A stretch of DNA of 42,200 bases, taken from positions 1-42,200 of the forward strand of contig JADGFE010000006.1 of NCBI GenBank assembly GCA_016744085.1, written 5' to 3'. Under the pieces are notes generated by a model, which worked only from the letters and a program-made list of their open reading frames with translations, made no database searches and had not been told where the DNA came from. Position numbers and translations under genes: made by a program. Source of the DNA: Kiritimatiellales bacterium. GTDB taxonomy: Bacteria; Verrucomicrobiota; Kiritimatiellia; Kiritimatiellales; Pontiellaceae. This document shows positions 1 through 8,178 of this stretch, piece by piece (within the stretch, counting starts at the first letter, position 1; the number at the start of each line of letters is the position of its first letter).

Positions 1-93
1 AGAAAGGGTCTATTTTAAAGGAAAATCTCCTGTTTTCAGGGGTTAGGGGCATAAAAGGGCAGCATACTACCCACCGATTCTGCGGAAGAGGCG

Positions 94-121
94 AAAAAAT
101 AATCTATGCCATCTGTAGATT
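94..121 (-). terminator. Weak intrinsic terminator after the sulfatase gene
   Basis: Read on the minus strand just after the sulfatase stop codon, AATCTA and TAGATT form a 6-bp stem around a 9-nt loop, followed by a run of six T. The stem is short and AT-rich, so it is a modest terminator at best. Bases 1-93 hold no recognisable gene. Confidence 0.4.
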
Positions 122-123
122 CT

Positions 124-1644
124 TTATTTAGCGTGCGGAGCACAGCCTTCGCCAGCGAGGTAACGTTCAAGCAATGCATTCATTTCCTCTACCTTCTCCG
201 GGTGACTGGCATAGAGATTCTCTTTCTGCGCTGGATCCTTCTTCAGGTTAAACAGCAGACCGGCCGTGGTTTGTTTTGAATACCCATGCTCGTCCTCATA
301 CCAGGCCGGCGATTTAGAATGAGTACCGGATTGTGAATTGATGAACATCCAGTCGCCTTTACGAAGGCCATAAATTTTGGCGTACGTATTCTGCACTGTT
401 GCCACGCGAAGCGACTCTTCCAGACCTTCTCCGTCAAGCACCGGAGACAAGTCATAACTATCGACCGCTTCCTGTGCGTTCATGTCATACCCCAGCATCG
501 CTGCAAAAGTTGCCGCCAAATCCACCTGGCTGACCGTTTCATCCGAAACAGATCCGGCCGGCACTCGGCCCGGCCATTTGATTACAAACGGAACGCGGTG
601 ACCGCCTTCCCAGACATCGCGCTTCAACCCTCGCGATGGTCCAGAGCTCCAGTGGCCATAGTTCTTATACCGATCAAAAGCATATTTTTCAGGGCCATTG
701 TCAGCCGTGAATACCACGATCGTATTGTCGCCGAATCCGTTTTCTTCCAAAGCCTGGATAATTTTTCCAGCCATCGCATCGGTTTCACACACGAAATCGC
801 CATAAGGCCCCGCCTCGGACATACCCCGATATTCGTCGTTCGGGATAATCGGTGCGTGTGGCGACGGGAAAGCGAAATACATGAAGAACGGCTGATCCTT
901 TTTCTGCTGACCAATCCAGGCCACTGCTTTATCGGCCAGTGTCGGAAGCACCTTATACGGATCCCATCCTTCCACCATCGGGCCCGGACGAAATTCCCAG
1001 TTACCTTCCGGGATTTCTTTAAACAGTTTGGTATCCATCATGACCGAAGGTGCTTCCGTGACGCGGTCATTTTCAATAAAACAATATGGAGCAAAGTTAA
1101 TGGTTCCGTCGCCGAAATAATAATCGAATCCCTGATCCAGCGGACCGCGCGGAATCGACTTGCTCCAATCAAATGCCGAGGGTTTATAAGCGTTCTTCTT
1201 TTTGCCCCATTGTACGACCTCTTCGGTCTGGGCATTCTCGTTTTTGATCTCATCAAAGCCCCAACCCAAATGCCATTTTCCGACAGCCGCTGTGTTGTAG
1301 CCCTTGCTTTTGAACATTTTCGCTAGCGTAAAATCATCCGGTTTAAACACCGTATCCGCAAAACTCTGGGTAATCCCATGGAACCGTCGCCAATGATGCA
1401 TGCCCGTCAGCAGCGCAAAACGGCTCGGCGTACAGATGCCCGACGAGCTGTGGCCATCGGTAAAACGTATGCCTTCCGTAGCCAGCTTATCAAAGGTAGG
1501 CGTCGGTATTTTTGAACCGGGGTTATTGGCCCCTAGATCACCGAAACCCATATCGTCGGCATATAGAATAACCACATTCGGACGCTCCGCAGCACTGGCA
1601 ACAACTCCGGCCATCAACAGGCCGGCAAACAGAAATTTTCTCAT
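124..1644 (-). CDS. Secreted type I sulfatase (arylsulfatase family)
   Basis: This enzyme hydrolyses sulfate esters, probably of polysaccharides, outside the cytoplasm. An N-terminal signal peptide ([18 protein letters not shown]) is followed by [11 protein letters not shown], whose Asp pair binds calcium. The C-T-P-S-R motif at about residue 71 is the site where Cys becomes formylglycine, and downstream GKWHLG and TADNGPE are typical of the family. About 506 residues is a normal length. I chose the third possible start, the ATG at 1644, because AAGGGGA lies 6 nt upstream; a TTG at 1650 and an ATG at 1647 lie in the same frame but are too close to that site. The gene is divergent from uvrB with only 56 bp between them. 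The maturase that makes formylglycine is not in this window. The exact sulfated substrate cannot be told from sequence. Confidence 0.93.
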   Translation of the reverse strand: MRKFLFAGLLMAGVVASAAERPNVVILYADDMGFGDLGANNPGSKIPTPTFDKLATEGIRFTDGHSSSGICTPSRFALLTGMHHWRRFHGITQSFADTVFKPDDFTLAKMFKSKGYNTAAVGKWHLGWGFDEIKNENAQTEEVVQWGKKKNAYKPSAFDWSKSIPRGPLDQGFDYYFGDGTINFAPYCFIENDRVTEAPSVMMDTKLFKEIPEGNWEFRPGPMVEGWDPYKVLPTLADKAVAWIGQQKKDQPFFMYFAFPSPHAPIIPNDEYRGMSEAGPYGDFVCETDAMAGKIIQALEENGFGDNTIVVFTADNGPEKYAFDRYKNYGHWSSGPSRGLKRDVWEGGHRVPFVIKWPGRVPAGSVSDETVSQVDLAATFAAMLGYDMNAQEAVDSYDLSPVLDGEGLEESLRVATVQNTYAKIYGLRKGDWMFINSQSGTHSKSPAWYEDEHGYSKQTTAGLLFNLKKDPAQKENLYASHPEKVEEMNALLERYLAGEGCAPHAK

Positions 1645-1661
1645 CATCAATCCCCTTGGTT

Positions 1662-1691
1662 TTGCTTTATTTTAAAGACAACGTGTATAAT
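1662..1691 (+). promoter_or_regulatory. uvrB promoter with -10 just before the start codon
   Basis: TTGCTT at 1662-1667 and a perfect TATAAT at 1686-1691 are separated by 18 bp. The -10 box ends 9 nt before the uvrB ATG, so transcription should begin about 3 nt upstream of the start codon. No Shine-Dalgarno sequence precedes the ATG, which fits a leaderless message. Inferred from sequence only. Confidence 0.55.
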
Positions 1692-1700
1692 CTCACACAA

Positions 1701-3671
1701 ATGGACAAAAAATTCAAGTTAGTAGCGGACTTTGAGCCGACCGGCGATCAGCCGGAGGCAATCGACAAATTGTGTAAAGGGCTTTCCAAAGGCCAGAAGT
1801 ACCAGACCCTTGAAGGCGTTACGGGATCGGGGAAAACCTTTACCGTCGCCAACGTCATAGCAAAACATGGGCGCCCTACGCTGGTTCTTTCACATAACAA
1901 AACTCTGGCGGCGCAGCTGTATGCCGAACTCAAATCTTTTTTCCCAAATAGCGCAGTTGAATATTTTGTTTCCTATTACGACTACTATCAGCCCGAAGCC
2001 TACATTCCGCAAACGGATACATTTATTGAAAAAGACTCGGCGATCAACGATGAGATTGAGCGATTGCGGCTGGCGGCCACCGATGCCCTGCTGAATCGCG
2101 AAGACGTCATCATCGTTGCCTCCATTTCCTGCATCTATGGATTGGGCTCACCGGAAGACTATAAAAAGATGGTTGTCAGCGCCAAGGTTGGCGAAAGCAT
2201 AAACCGCGACGATATACTGAAGAAGCTGGTGGAAATTCAGTACGAACGCAATGACTACGAACCCGGCCCCGGACGCTTTCGCGTGCGGGGTGATACGCTG
2301 GATATCTTTCCCTCCTACGCCAAAGACTACGGCATGCGGCTGGAGTTTTGGGGCGATGATATTGACTCGATAAAAAAGATTGATCCACTCACGGGCGATA
2401 CCCTCGAAACCTTTGATCACATTATGATTTCGCCGGCTAAGCACTTCGTGATGCCGCAGACCAAAATCGATGCCGCCCTGGTGGCTATTCGGCAGGAAAT
2501 GGAACAGCAGGTCGCGGTCTTTGAACGGGAAAATCGGCTGATCGAAGCGCAACGCATTAAAATGCGTACGGAATACGATCTTGAGATGCTGAAGGAAATC
2601 GGATTCTGCGGCGGCATCGAAAACTATTCCCGTCATCTGGCCGGCCGCAATGCCGGCGACCGCCCGGAATGCTTACTTGACTATTTTTCCGATGATTTCC
2701 TTATGGTGATCGACGAATCCCACGTCACCTTGCCCCAGGCACGCGGCATGTATAATGGTGACCAAGCTCGTAAGGGCACACTGGTGGATCACGGCTTCCG
2801 CCTGCCCTCCGCCCTCGATAACCGCCCGATGAACTTCGACGAATTCATGGCGGTGACCAATGAAATCATTTTCCTTTCCGCTACACCCGGTCCCTATGAA
2901 AAGGAACACGGCGGCGTTCCGGTTGAACAGATTATCCGACCAACCGGCATTATCGATCCACCGGTGGAGCTGCGCCCGCTTAAAAATCAGATTGACGATC
3001 TGATAGAAGAGATCAGAAGCCGCGCCGAACGTGGCGAGCGCACCCTTTGCACCACCCTGACCAAACGCACAGCTGAGGATCTGACTGAATATCTTGAAAA
3101 AACCGGACTTAAGGTACAGTACCTTCATTCCGATATATCGGCATTGGATCGCGTTGAAATTCTTCGCGAGCTGCGTGGGGGGAAATATGACTGCCTGATC
3201 GGCATTAACCTGCTTCGCGAAGGACTGGACCTTCCCGAAGTTTCACTGGTGGCCATTCTCGATGCCGACAAGGAAGGCTTCCTGCGCTCAGAAACTTCGC
3301 TGATTCAAACTGCTGGCCGCGCGGCACGCCATATTGACGGACTCGTCATTATGTATGCGGAAAAGATTACCAATTCCATGCAGCGCATGATGGATAAGTG
3401 CGATCATCGCCGGACGATACAACAGGCCTACAATGAAAAATACGGTATTATTCCGCAGGCCATCAAAAAGGATATCGCGGAAAGTCTCAAGACGATCTAC
3501 GAAACCGCCGAAGATACCGTCGAGGCAGCAATTGCAGAAGAAGGCGTTGATTACGACGTTAATGAAACGATCCACGAACTTGAGCAGGAAATGCTCGAAG
3601 CGGCAGAATCATTGGAATTCGAACGCGCCGCTGTTCTGCGGGATCAGATCAATGATTTGAAAGCATCGTAA
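1701..3671 (+). CDS. uvrB: Excinuclease ABC subunit B (UvrB)
   Basis: UvrB is the damage-verifying helicase of nucleotide excision repair; it receives DNA from UvrA and recruits UvrC. The Walker A motif GVTGSGKT is at residues 39-46. The beta-hairpin region carries YYDYYQPEAYIPQTDTFIEKD, and the helicase motif VIDESH follows later. LLREGLDLPEVSLVAILDADKEGFLRS is the motif V/VI stretch, and the C-terminal UVR domain ends with ESLEFERAAVLRDQI, the UvrC-binding segment. At 656 residues it is full length. The frame is open upstream to 1656, but MDKKFKLVADFEPTGDQ matches the usual N-terminus. It has no ribosome-binding site and a -10 box 9 nt before the ATG. Mfd and RecN lie further along, though not in the same operon. 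Confidence 0.98.
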   Translation: MDKKFKLVADFEPTGDQPEAIDKLCKGLSKGQKYQTLEGVTGSGKTFTVANVIAKHGRPTLVLSHNKTLAAQLYAELKSFFPNSAVEYFVSYYDYYQPEAYIPQTDTFIEKDSAINDEIERLRLAATDALLNREDVIIVASISCIYGLGSPEDYKKMVVSAKVGESINRDDILKKLVEIQYERNDYEPGPGRFRVRGDTLDIFPSYAKDYGMRLEFWGDDIDSIKKIDPLTGDTLETFDHIMISPAKHFVMPQTKIDAALVAIRQEMEQQVAVFERENRLIEAQRIKMRTEYDLEMLKEIGFCGGIENYSRHLAGRNAGDRPECLLDYFSDDFLMVIDESHVTLPQARGMYNGDQARKGTLVDHGFRLPSALDNRPMNFDEFMAVTNEIIFLSATPGPYEKEHGGVPVEQIIRPTGIIDPPVELRPLKNQIDDLIEEIRSRAERGERTLCTTLTKRTAEDLTEYLEKTGLKVQYLHSDISALDRVEILRELRGGKYDCLIGINLLREGLDLPEVSLVAILDADKEGFLRSETSLIQTAGRAARHIDGLVIMYAEKITNSMQRMMDKCDHRRTIQQAYNEKYGIIPQAIKKDIAESLKTIYETAEDTVEAAIAEEGVDYDVNETIHELEQEMLEAAESLEFERAAVLRDQINDLKAS

Positions 3672-3673
3672 CA

Positions 3674-3716
3674 CGGGCATCCTGTCCATGAAACATGGGC
3701 TGGAAGCCCATGCCAC
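3674..3716. repeat. Palindromic intergenic repeat of the GMGFQPM-type family
   Basis: The gap between convergent uvrB and the rhomboid gene holds a perfect 8-bp hairpin, CATGGGCT-GGA-AGCCCATG at 3694-3712, flanked by CACGGGCATCCTGTCCATG-like sequence. Read on the minus strand the stretch would encode GMGFQPMFHGQDARVT. I recognise this string from dispersed intergenic repeats in PVC-group genomes, where it often appears as spurious small proteins. No T-run follows on either strand, so it is a poor classical terminator. Only one copy is visible in this window. Confidence 0.6.
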
Positions 3717-3721
3717 AATTA

Positions 3722-4507
3722 TTAGCGCGTGGCGCGTCTGAGCATTTCACGTTCTTTCGGGGATAGAGCCCCCATGCCTTCTTTTCCAATCTTATCAAGA
3801 ATGTTATCAATATCTTCTTTCGACAACGATGCAGGCCGCGGTGCGGACTTTTGTTTTGGCGCCGATTTTCCAAGTAGTGGAAATTTTCGTTTAAATTTCT
3901 CCATCACTTCCGGATGCTTCAGCGATAGGGCATAACAGAATCCTGCAATACCGCCCATGAGGTGAGCCGCATTTGCAATGCCGCCAATTAAAGGGGTTGT
4001 AATGGTTTCATGCAGTTCCCAGATAGCCAAGCCCAGTACAAGCACCCATGCCCGACAGGGAATAACAAACCACAACAGAAGCTTTGCATTTGGATACAGC
4101 GCACCAAATGCACCTAGCATACCCATCACGGCTCCGGATGCTCCAACACAGTAAGTTTCTGGTTGAGCGAGCAATGACCAACCCAGTCCACCAATAATAC
4201 CGCTCACATAATAGAGAATGAAAAAGCGGTAGGAACCAATGGTCCGCTCAACGGTCGGGCCGATAAAAAACAATCCCAGCATGTTAGCAAACAGATGGGT
4301 AGTACTCCCATGCACAAACATATAGGTAAAAAGCTGACCAATTGAAAACGTTTCCCACCAAACAGCAGGCAAGGCAAACCAGTTAGAAACCGGCATTTTA
4401 AATAGCGATTCCAATAAAAATACCGCCACGTTCAGGATCAGTAAAAACTTCACTGAGGGCGTAATGGCCGCCATGCTTCCAATATTCTGAGGTTCTCGAT
4501 TAAACAT
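3722..4507 (-). CDS. Rhomboid family intramembrane serine protease
   Basis: Rhomboids cleave transmembrane segments inside the membrane. Hydrophobic helices cover about residues 18-36 and 55-195. The catalytic serine motif GASGAVMG places Ser at about 124, and the partner histidine is in NAAHLMGG at about 182. His66, His71 and Asn75 (HGSTTHLFANM) match the conserved second-helix positions. The cytoplasmic tail is basic and ends in LSKEDIDNILDKI...ALSPKEREMLRRATR, an LSPKERE-type tail common on rhomboids of Bacteroidetes and PVC bacteria. The ATG at 4507 has AAAGGA 5 nt upstream. Its substrate is unknown. The promoter carries an inverted repeat (4535-4557), so expression may be controlled by a DNA-binding regulator. 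Confidence 0.92.
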   Translation of the reverse strand: MFNREPQNIGSMAAITPSVKFLLILNVAVFLLESLFKMPVSNWFALPAVWWETFSIGQLFTYMFVHGSTTHLFANMLGLFFIGPTVERTIGSYRFFILYYVSGIIGGLGWSLLAQPETYCVGASGAVMGMLGAFGALYPNAKLLLWFVIPCRAWVLVLGLAIWELHETITTPLIGGIANAAHLMGGIAGFCYALSLKHPEVMEKFKRKFPLLGKSAPKQKSAPRPASLSKEDIDNILDKIGKEGMGALSPKEREMLRRATR

Positions 4508-4530
4508 GTTTTCCTTTAAAAATTCCGATG

Positions 4531-4559
4531 AGTAGACCGAAACACGGGGATTCGGTCAA
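4531..4559 (-). promoter_or_regulatory. Rhomboid gene promoter with inverted repeat between -35 and -10
   Basis: On the minus strand TTGACC (4559-4554) and TCTACT (4536-4531) are 17 bp apart. A perfect 7-bp inverted repeat, GACCGAA and TTCGGTC (4535-4557, 9-bp centre), fills the spacer and touches both hexamers. This is the geometry of a repressor operator, although it could also form an RNA hairpin. Inference from sequence. Confidence 0.45.
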
Positions 4560-4563
4560 TCTT

Positions 4564-4592
4564 GCAAAGTCGATAACTTACCGACCCTTTGC
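4564..4592. promoter_or_regulatory. Second inverted repeat in the rhomboid-queF intergenic region
   Basis: GCAAAG-TCG (4564-4572) can pair with CGA (4582-4584) and CTTTGC (4587-4592), with a CC bulge. It lies upstream of the proposed queF promoter, so in the queF direction it would be a DNA site and not part of the leader. No function can be assigned. Confidence 0.3.
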
Positions 4593-4616
4593 TGGCAGTT
4601 ACGTTGAATATCGGGC

Positions 4617-4644
4617 TTGCCCATTTTCTCGGTCCGGATATGAT
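4617..4644 (+). promoter_or_regulatory. Candidate queF promoter
   Basis: TTGCCC (4617-4622) and TATGAT (4639-4644) are 16 bp apart. A start near 4651 leaves a leader of only about 25 nt before the ATG at 4676, too short for a preQ1 riboswitch. Confidence 0.45.
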
Positions 4645-4675
4645 GGCGCCCGAATTTTAAACGATGGGATCTATT

Positions 4676-5092
4676 ATGACCGACGAAAGTAAACTGACTG
4701 GACTGACTTTGCTCAAACAAGGTGAAACGCGTTATCCGACTTCACCGGATGAAGCTAAGCTTGAAACCTTTGAAAATGCGAATCAGCAGCGCAACTACTG
4801 GATTACCTTTGAGACCTCGGAATTTACCTCACTGTGTCCCATTACCGGCCAGCCGGATTTTGCTACGATCACCATTGAATATATTCCCGGTGAACTGTGC
4901 GTGGAAAGCAAGTCATTGAAGCTTTATCTCTTTTCCTTTCGCCAGACCGGCACGTTTTACGAAGAAATTGTAAACCGCATCTATTCGGATCTGGAAGCGT
5001 TGCTGAAACCCCGCCGCCTGGTTGTGAACGGCGATTTCACCGCACGCGGGGGAATTACCTCAGCCGTAAAGATTGATTCAGCCGAAGCTTAG
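4676..5092 (+). CDS. queF: NADPH-dependent preQ0 reductase (QueF, short type)
   Basis: QueF reduces the nitrile 7-cyano-7-deazaguanine (preQ0) to the amine preQ1, which tRNA-guanine transglycosylase then inserts into tRNA. The catalytic motif FTSLCPITGQPDF contains the nucleophilic Cys (about residue 54) and the proton-donor Asp (about 61). ESKSLKLYLFSFRQ is the NADPH-binding signature. At about 138 residues this is the short, YkvM-like form. Two starts are possible: ATG 4664 has no ribosome-binding site, while ATG 4676 has a weak GGGA 6-7 nt upstream and gives the more usual MTDESKLTGLTLL start. The stop codon overlaps that of convergent queD by 4 bp, so the preQ1 genes face each other. Confidence 0.95.
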   Translation: MTDESKLTGLTLLKQGETRYPTSPDEAKLETFENANQQRNYWITFETSEFTSLCPITGQPDFATITIEYIPGELCVESKSLKLYLFSFRQTGTFYEEIVNRIYSDLEALLKPRRLVVNGDFTARGGITSAVKIDSAEA

Positions 5093-5454
5093 TCGCCCGA
5101 ATACATGCAAACGTTGGTGGGATTTTCTTTAACAACCACCTGAACCAGCTGCGGCAGGTCCGGCTTGATTTTATTCCAGAGCCAAACAGCAATCAGTTCG
5201 GCGGTCGGATTTTCCAACCCTTCGATCTCGTTCAGGACCTTGTGGTCCAGCTGATCAATCAACGGATCAACCACTTTTTTAACATCGTTAAAATCAATTA
5301 CCCATCCGAGTTTTGGATCCAGCTCCCCCGCCACGTGTACTTCCACATAGTAAGTATGCCCATGCATGTTCGCGCATTTGTGGTCTGGCGGCACATGGGG
5401 CAAAAAATGCGCTGAATCAAATTTAAACTCTTTGGAAATTTTCATTTTTGGCAT
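5089..5454 (-). CDS. queD: 6-carboxy-5,6,7,8-tetrahydropterin synthase (QueD)
   Basis: QueD converts dihydroneopterin triphosphate to 6-carboxytetrahydropterin, the second step toward preQ0 after GTP cyclohydrolase I. It is a 121-residue 6-pyruvoyltetrahydropterin synthase-fold protein. The zinc ligands are His16 (FDSAHFL), His31 and His33 (MHGHTY), with catalytic Cys27 in KCANMHGH and the LDHKVLN histidine further on. ENPTAELIAVWLW contains the conserved Glu-containing substrate-binding segment. It is the last gene of the minus-strand operon, 2 bp after queC. Its stop overlaps the queF stop on the other strand. Confidence 0.95.
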   Translation of the reverse strand: MPKMKISKEFKFDSAHFLPHVPPDHKCANMHGHTYYVEVHVAGELDPKLGWVIDFNDVKKVVDPLIDQLDHKVLNEIEGLENPTAELIAVWLWNKIKPDLPQLVQVVVKENPTNVCMYSGD

Positions 5455-5456
5455 AC

Positions 5457-6149
5457 CTAATCCTCAACATACGGGCGCGGATCGCTTAGGCCCGCATCGC
5501 TAAATCCTTTTAGCCGTAATAAACACGAATCGCAGTGCCCGCAAGCACGGCCATCAGGCGCTGGATCATAACAACTGGTTGTTTTGGCGTAATCCACACC
5601 AAGTTCTTTACCGCGCTGAATGATTTCCGCTTTGGTTAAATCAATTAATGGCGTATGGATCTTCAGTTTATTTCCCTGTACTCCAGCCACGGTAGCCAGA
5701 TTCGCCATGGTTTCGTAAGCCGCAATAAATTCGGGGCGGCAATCGGGATAACCGCTGTAATCCAGCGCGTTTACTCCAATAAATATATCGTGGGCTTCGA
5801 GCACTTCTGCCCAAGCCAAGGCATACGACAGAAAAACGGTATTTCGGGCCGGAACATACGTAACAGGGATTTCGTCTGTCAGCTCCTCTACCCCGCCATG
5901 CTTCGGCACATCAATGTCTGCCGTGAGGGCAGATCCGCCAAATGAACTTAAATCAATATCCACAATCTTGTGCTGTATTGCGGCACCGGCCTGTTCCGCC
6001 GCACAGTCTAGTTCAATGGAGTGTCGCTGACCGTACTGAAAGGAAACCGCGTATACATCATAGCCGTCCTTCAATGCCATAGCCATCACCGTGGCAGAAT
6101 CTAATCCACCACTTAACAGCACTACCGATTTTTTCGTTGTTTCTCCCAT
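5457..6149 (-). CDS. queC: 7-cyano-7-deazaguanine synthase (QueC)
   Basis: QueC uses ATP and ammonia to turn 7-carboxy-7-deazaguanine into preQ0. The PP-loop ATP-binding motif SGGLDS is at residues 13-18. Four cysteines near the C-terminus (about 193, 203, 206 and 209, in [17 protein letters not shown]) form the zinc site. Its 230 residues are the normal size. The start ATG overlaps the queE stop by one base (TAATG), so translation is probably coupled. It sits between queE and queD, so the three preQ0 genes are transcribed together. Confidence 0.97.
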   Translation of the reverse strand: MGETTKKSVVLLSGGLDSATVMAMALKDGYDVYAVSFQYGQRHSIELDCAAEQAGAAIQHKIVDIDLSSFGGSALTADIDVPKHGGVEELTDEIPVTYVPARNTVFLSYALAWAEVLEAHDIFIGVNALDYSGYPDCRPEFIAAYETMANLATVAGVQGNKLKIHTPLIDLTKAEIIQRGKELGVDYAKTTSCYDPAPDGRACGHCDSCLLRLKGFSDAGLSDPRPYVED

Positions 6150-6898
6150 TAAAGCATTTCCAGCATTTTATGGGTTTGAGGAATGACCCGAACATTTGGG
6201 AGAATAGAGGACACTTGATCCTGCCAACGGAAAATTTGCTCAACAGAAGGAACGGCATCTGTTTTCTCGGCTTTAGTCATCGGCTGAATGATTACCAGCG
6301 TGTCCTCGCCTCCGGCCTTCTTAATCCCCTTAGCGGCGGAAAGCAGCTCACTTTCATCCGTATTTGCAGAAACAACCAGCTTCGTGAAAACCTCGACGTT
6401 GTAATCTCGGCAAAGCTTTAGAAACTGCCAATGGGCCGGAAAAGTAGCTTTTTCTTCCGTGACGCTTTCCAGTTTTATATCCATAGCCACAATATCGATC
6501 CACTCAATGATCGTCTTTAATTCTTTGACTAGATCGCCGGCCGCTTCCAGATAAATACTGAGTCCCTCACTTTTCAGAATCGGCAGCAGTTTCAAAAGAA
6601 AACGCGACTGCATCAGCGGGGCACCGCCGGTTATGGAAATTCTGGAATTTCGAGTTTTTGCATCTATTTCCTTAATCACGTCGGCAACCTGTGTAACCGA
6701 CATCGCATTTTTAATTTGTTCAAACTCACCCGAACCCGGCTGTTTTTCAACAATACAATAATCCGTGAGTTCCGTATTGGTGTCGCAATAAACACATTTT
6801 CGATGACACGCACAAAAACGCACAAACAGATGGCGTTCACCAACATAGGGTCCTTCGCCCTGAACAGAACTGAATATTTCGGAAAGGTATGTTTTCAT
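6149..6898 (-). CDS. queE: 7-carboxy-7-deazaguanine synthase (QueE), radical SAM
   Basis: QueE is the radical-SAM ring-contraction enzyme that makes 7-carboxy-7-deazaguanine from 6-carboxytetrahydropterin. The N-terminus [23 protein letters not shown] is diagnostic. The cluster ligands are Cys31, Cys35 and Cys38 (C-HRK-C-VY-C), with an extra Cys29 just before. [10 protein letters not shown] is the SAM-binding GGE-like motif, here with Ala in place of the usual Glu. At 249 residues it is slightly longer than many QueE proteins. No strong ribosome-binding site is seen, and the upstream HAD gene ends only 3 bp before the ATG, so coupled translation is likely. Confidence 0.95.
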   Translation of the reverse strand: MKTYLSEIFSSVQGEGPYVGERHLFVRFCACHRKCVYCDTNTELTDYCIVEKQPGSGEFEQIKNAMSVTQVADVIKEIDAKTRNSRISITGGAPLMQSRFLLKLLPILKSEGLSIYLEAAGDLVKELKTIIEWIDIVAMDIKLESVTEEKATFPAHWQFLKLCRDYNVEVFTKLVVSANTDESELLSAAKGIKKAGGEDTLVIIQPMTKAEKTDAVPSVEQIFRWQDQVSSILPNVRVIPQTHKMLEML

Positions 6899-6901
6899 AG
6901 A

Positions 6902-7537
6902 TCAGACAAAGTACCCGACCAACTCTGAAAACGAAGCAAAATATGCATTGGGTTTATAGCCCCGTTCCTCGCCAAAACCATAGCGGACAAAAGCACTCTT
7001 GATACCCCCATTATCTGCCACCGCCAGATCCGTATAGTGATCGCCGATCATCCATGTATTGGCGGCCTCTGCACCGGAAATCTCCAGACTTTTGAATATT
7101 CCTTCCGGCTCCGGCTTGAGCCGTTCGACATCGCCAGCACCGATAATCGCGCAAAAATAGTCGCTGAGACCAAAGTGTTGAAGAATATCCCGGCTTGGAT
7201 CGCCCGGCTTATTGGTCAACAAAGCCAGTTGGTGCCCTGCCGCTGCTAATTTGGCAAGCCCCTCAGTAACTCCATCGTATAAATAGGTATGAATCGTGGC
7301 ATGTGAAAAATAGTAGTCTTTATTGATCTGCAGCGCTTCATCCACATCGACATCCGCTCCCTGCAACGAGCGTTCAACCAGCGCGCGTACCCCATTGCCG
7401 ATATACTCGCTTATCGTTTCCATTGTTAGTGGATCCAATCCATATTGACAGCGCATATGGTTAATGCCGGCCGCCAAATCGGCACGGGAATCTATCAGCG
7501 TGCCATCTAGATCAAAAATTAGTAGTTGGGAATTCAT
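6902..7537 (-). CDS. HAD hydrolase, phosphoglycolate phosphatase-like
   Basis: A 211-residue haloacid dehalogenase superfamily phosphatase. Motif I is DLDGTLIDS with nucleophile Asp9 and acid/base Asp11, motif II is LLTNKP, and motif III/IV is KPEPEGI followed by MIGDHYTDL. A helical cap between motifs I and II places it in the Gph/PGP branch. The ATG overlaps the stop of the preceding HAD gene by one base. In other bacteria Gph removes the 2-phosphoglycolate made during repair of oxidised DNA ends. Its place behind a heptosyltransferase and a second HAD gene makes a sugar-phosphate substrate equally possible. Confidence 0.85.
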   Translation of the reverse strand: MNSQLLIFDLDGTLIDSRADLAAGINHMRCQYGLDPLTMETISEYIGNGVRALVERSLQGADVDVDEALQINKDYYFSHATIHTYLYDGVTEGLAKLAAAGHQLALLTNKPGDPSRDILQHFGLSDYFCAIIGAGDVERLKPEPEGIFKSLEISGAEAANTWMIGDHYTDLAVADNGGIKSAFVRYGFGEERGYKPNAYFASFSELVGYFV

Positions 7538-8178
7538 TAAGGCATCTCCGAAAGTTTAAGCAGTTGGGACCACGTGTGCACGGCCACATCGACCGGATAG
7601 TTTATCGGTTGGTTATTATCGACCGCCACCACTTTAGCTCCCGCCGCACGGGCGGCCTCGATTCCAACCATCTGATCTTCATAGACCAGCGTTTTTTCAG
7701 GACAGACCTTCAGTTTCGTAGCGGAGACCTGAATGATTTCTGGATGCGGTTTCTTATGAGTAACTTCATCACTTGTGGTAATGAAATCAAAATAATCCAA
7801 CAGCTCAGCATCGCTTAGTGCAGGTTTAACAAACTCCAGTGGCGAATTGGATGCCAACGCCAAGGGCATCTTCCCCTTCCAGAATTCCAGGAATTCCCGA
7901 GCACCGGAAAAGGGTTCTGCAATAAAAATTTCATGAACCCGTTTTCGCTTAAAGGCGAGGACTTCTTCAGGATCTATATCGAGGTTGTAGCGTTCATTCA
8001 GAATGCCTGAAAACCAGGTACTGTGCATTCCGAAAAACTCCAGATGCTCGTCCGGTTTCAAATGATAACCACTCTGCGCCAACACGGCATCGGCAAACGC
8101 CTGAGAATGGTATTTTCCTGAATCAATCAGCGTTCCATCCAGATCCAGAATAAAGGCCTCATAGTCCCATAGCTTCAT
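7537..8178 (-). CDS. HAD hydrolase, beta-phosphoglucomutase-like
   Basis: A second HAD superfamily protein of 213 residues, resembling the YqaB/beta-phosphoglucomutase group. Motif I is DLDGTLIDS with Asp12 and Asp14, motif II is ALASNSP, and motif III/IV is KKPHPEI followed by VYEDQMVGIEAA. The VYEDS/Q-type motif IV is typical of small sugar-phosphate phosphatases. Its first 20 bp overlap the end of the heptosyltransferase gene, so the two are translationally linked. A role in sugar or heptose phosphate turnover is plausible from context but unproven. Confidence 0.85.
   Translation of the reverse strand: MKLWDYEAFILDLDGTLIDSGKYHSQAFADAVLAQSGYHLKPDEHLEFFGMHSTWFSGILNERYNLDIDPEEVLAFKRKRVHEIFIAEPFSGAREFLEFWKGKMPLALASNSPLEFVKPALSDAELLDYFDFITTSDEVTHKKPHPEIIQVSATKLKVCPEKTLVYEDQMVGIEAARAAGAKVVAVDNNQPINYPVDVAVHTWSQLLKLSEMP

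Noticed and set aside
598-1326. 242-codon open frame opposite the sulfatase
   Set aside because: It is a shadow of the sulfatase gene, has no ribosome-binding site or family features, and the minus-strand sulfatase is unambiguous.
4508-4675. Possible preQ1 riboswitch upstream of queF
   Set aside because: The proposed promoter leaves a leader of only about 25 nt, and the inverted repeats lie upstream of it. I do not see the preQ1-I core or another class consensus.
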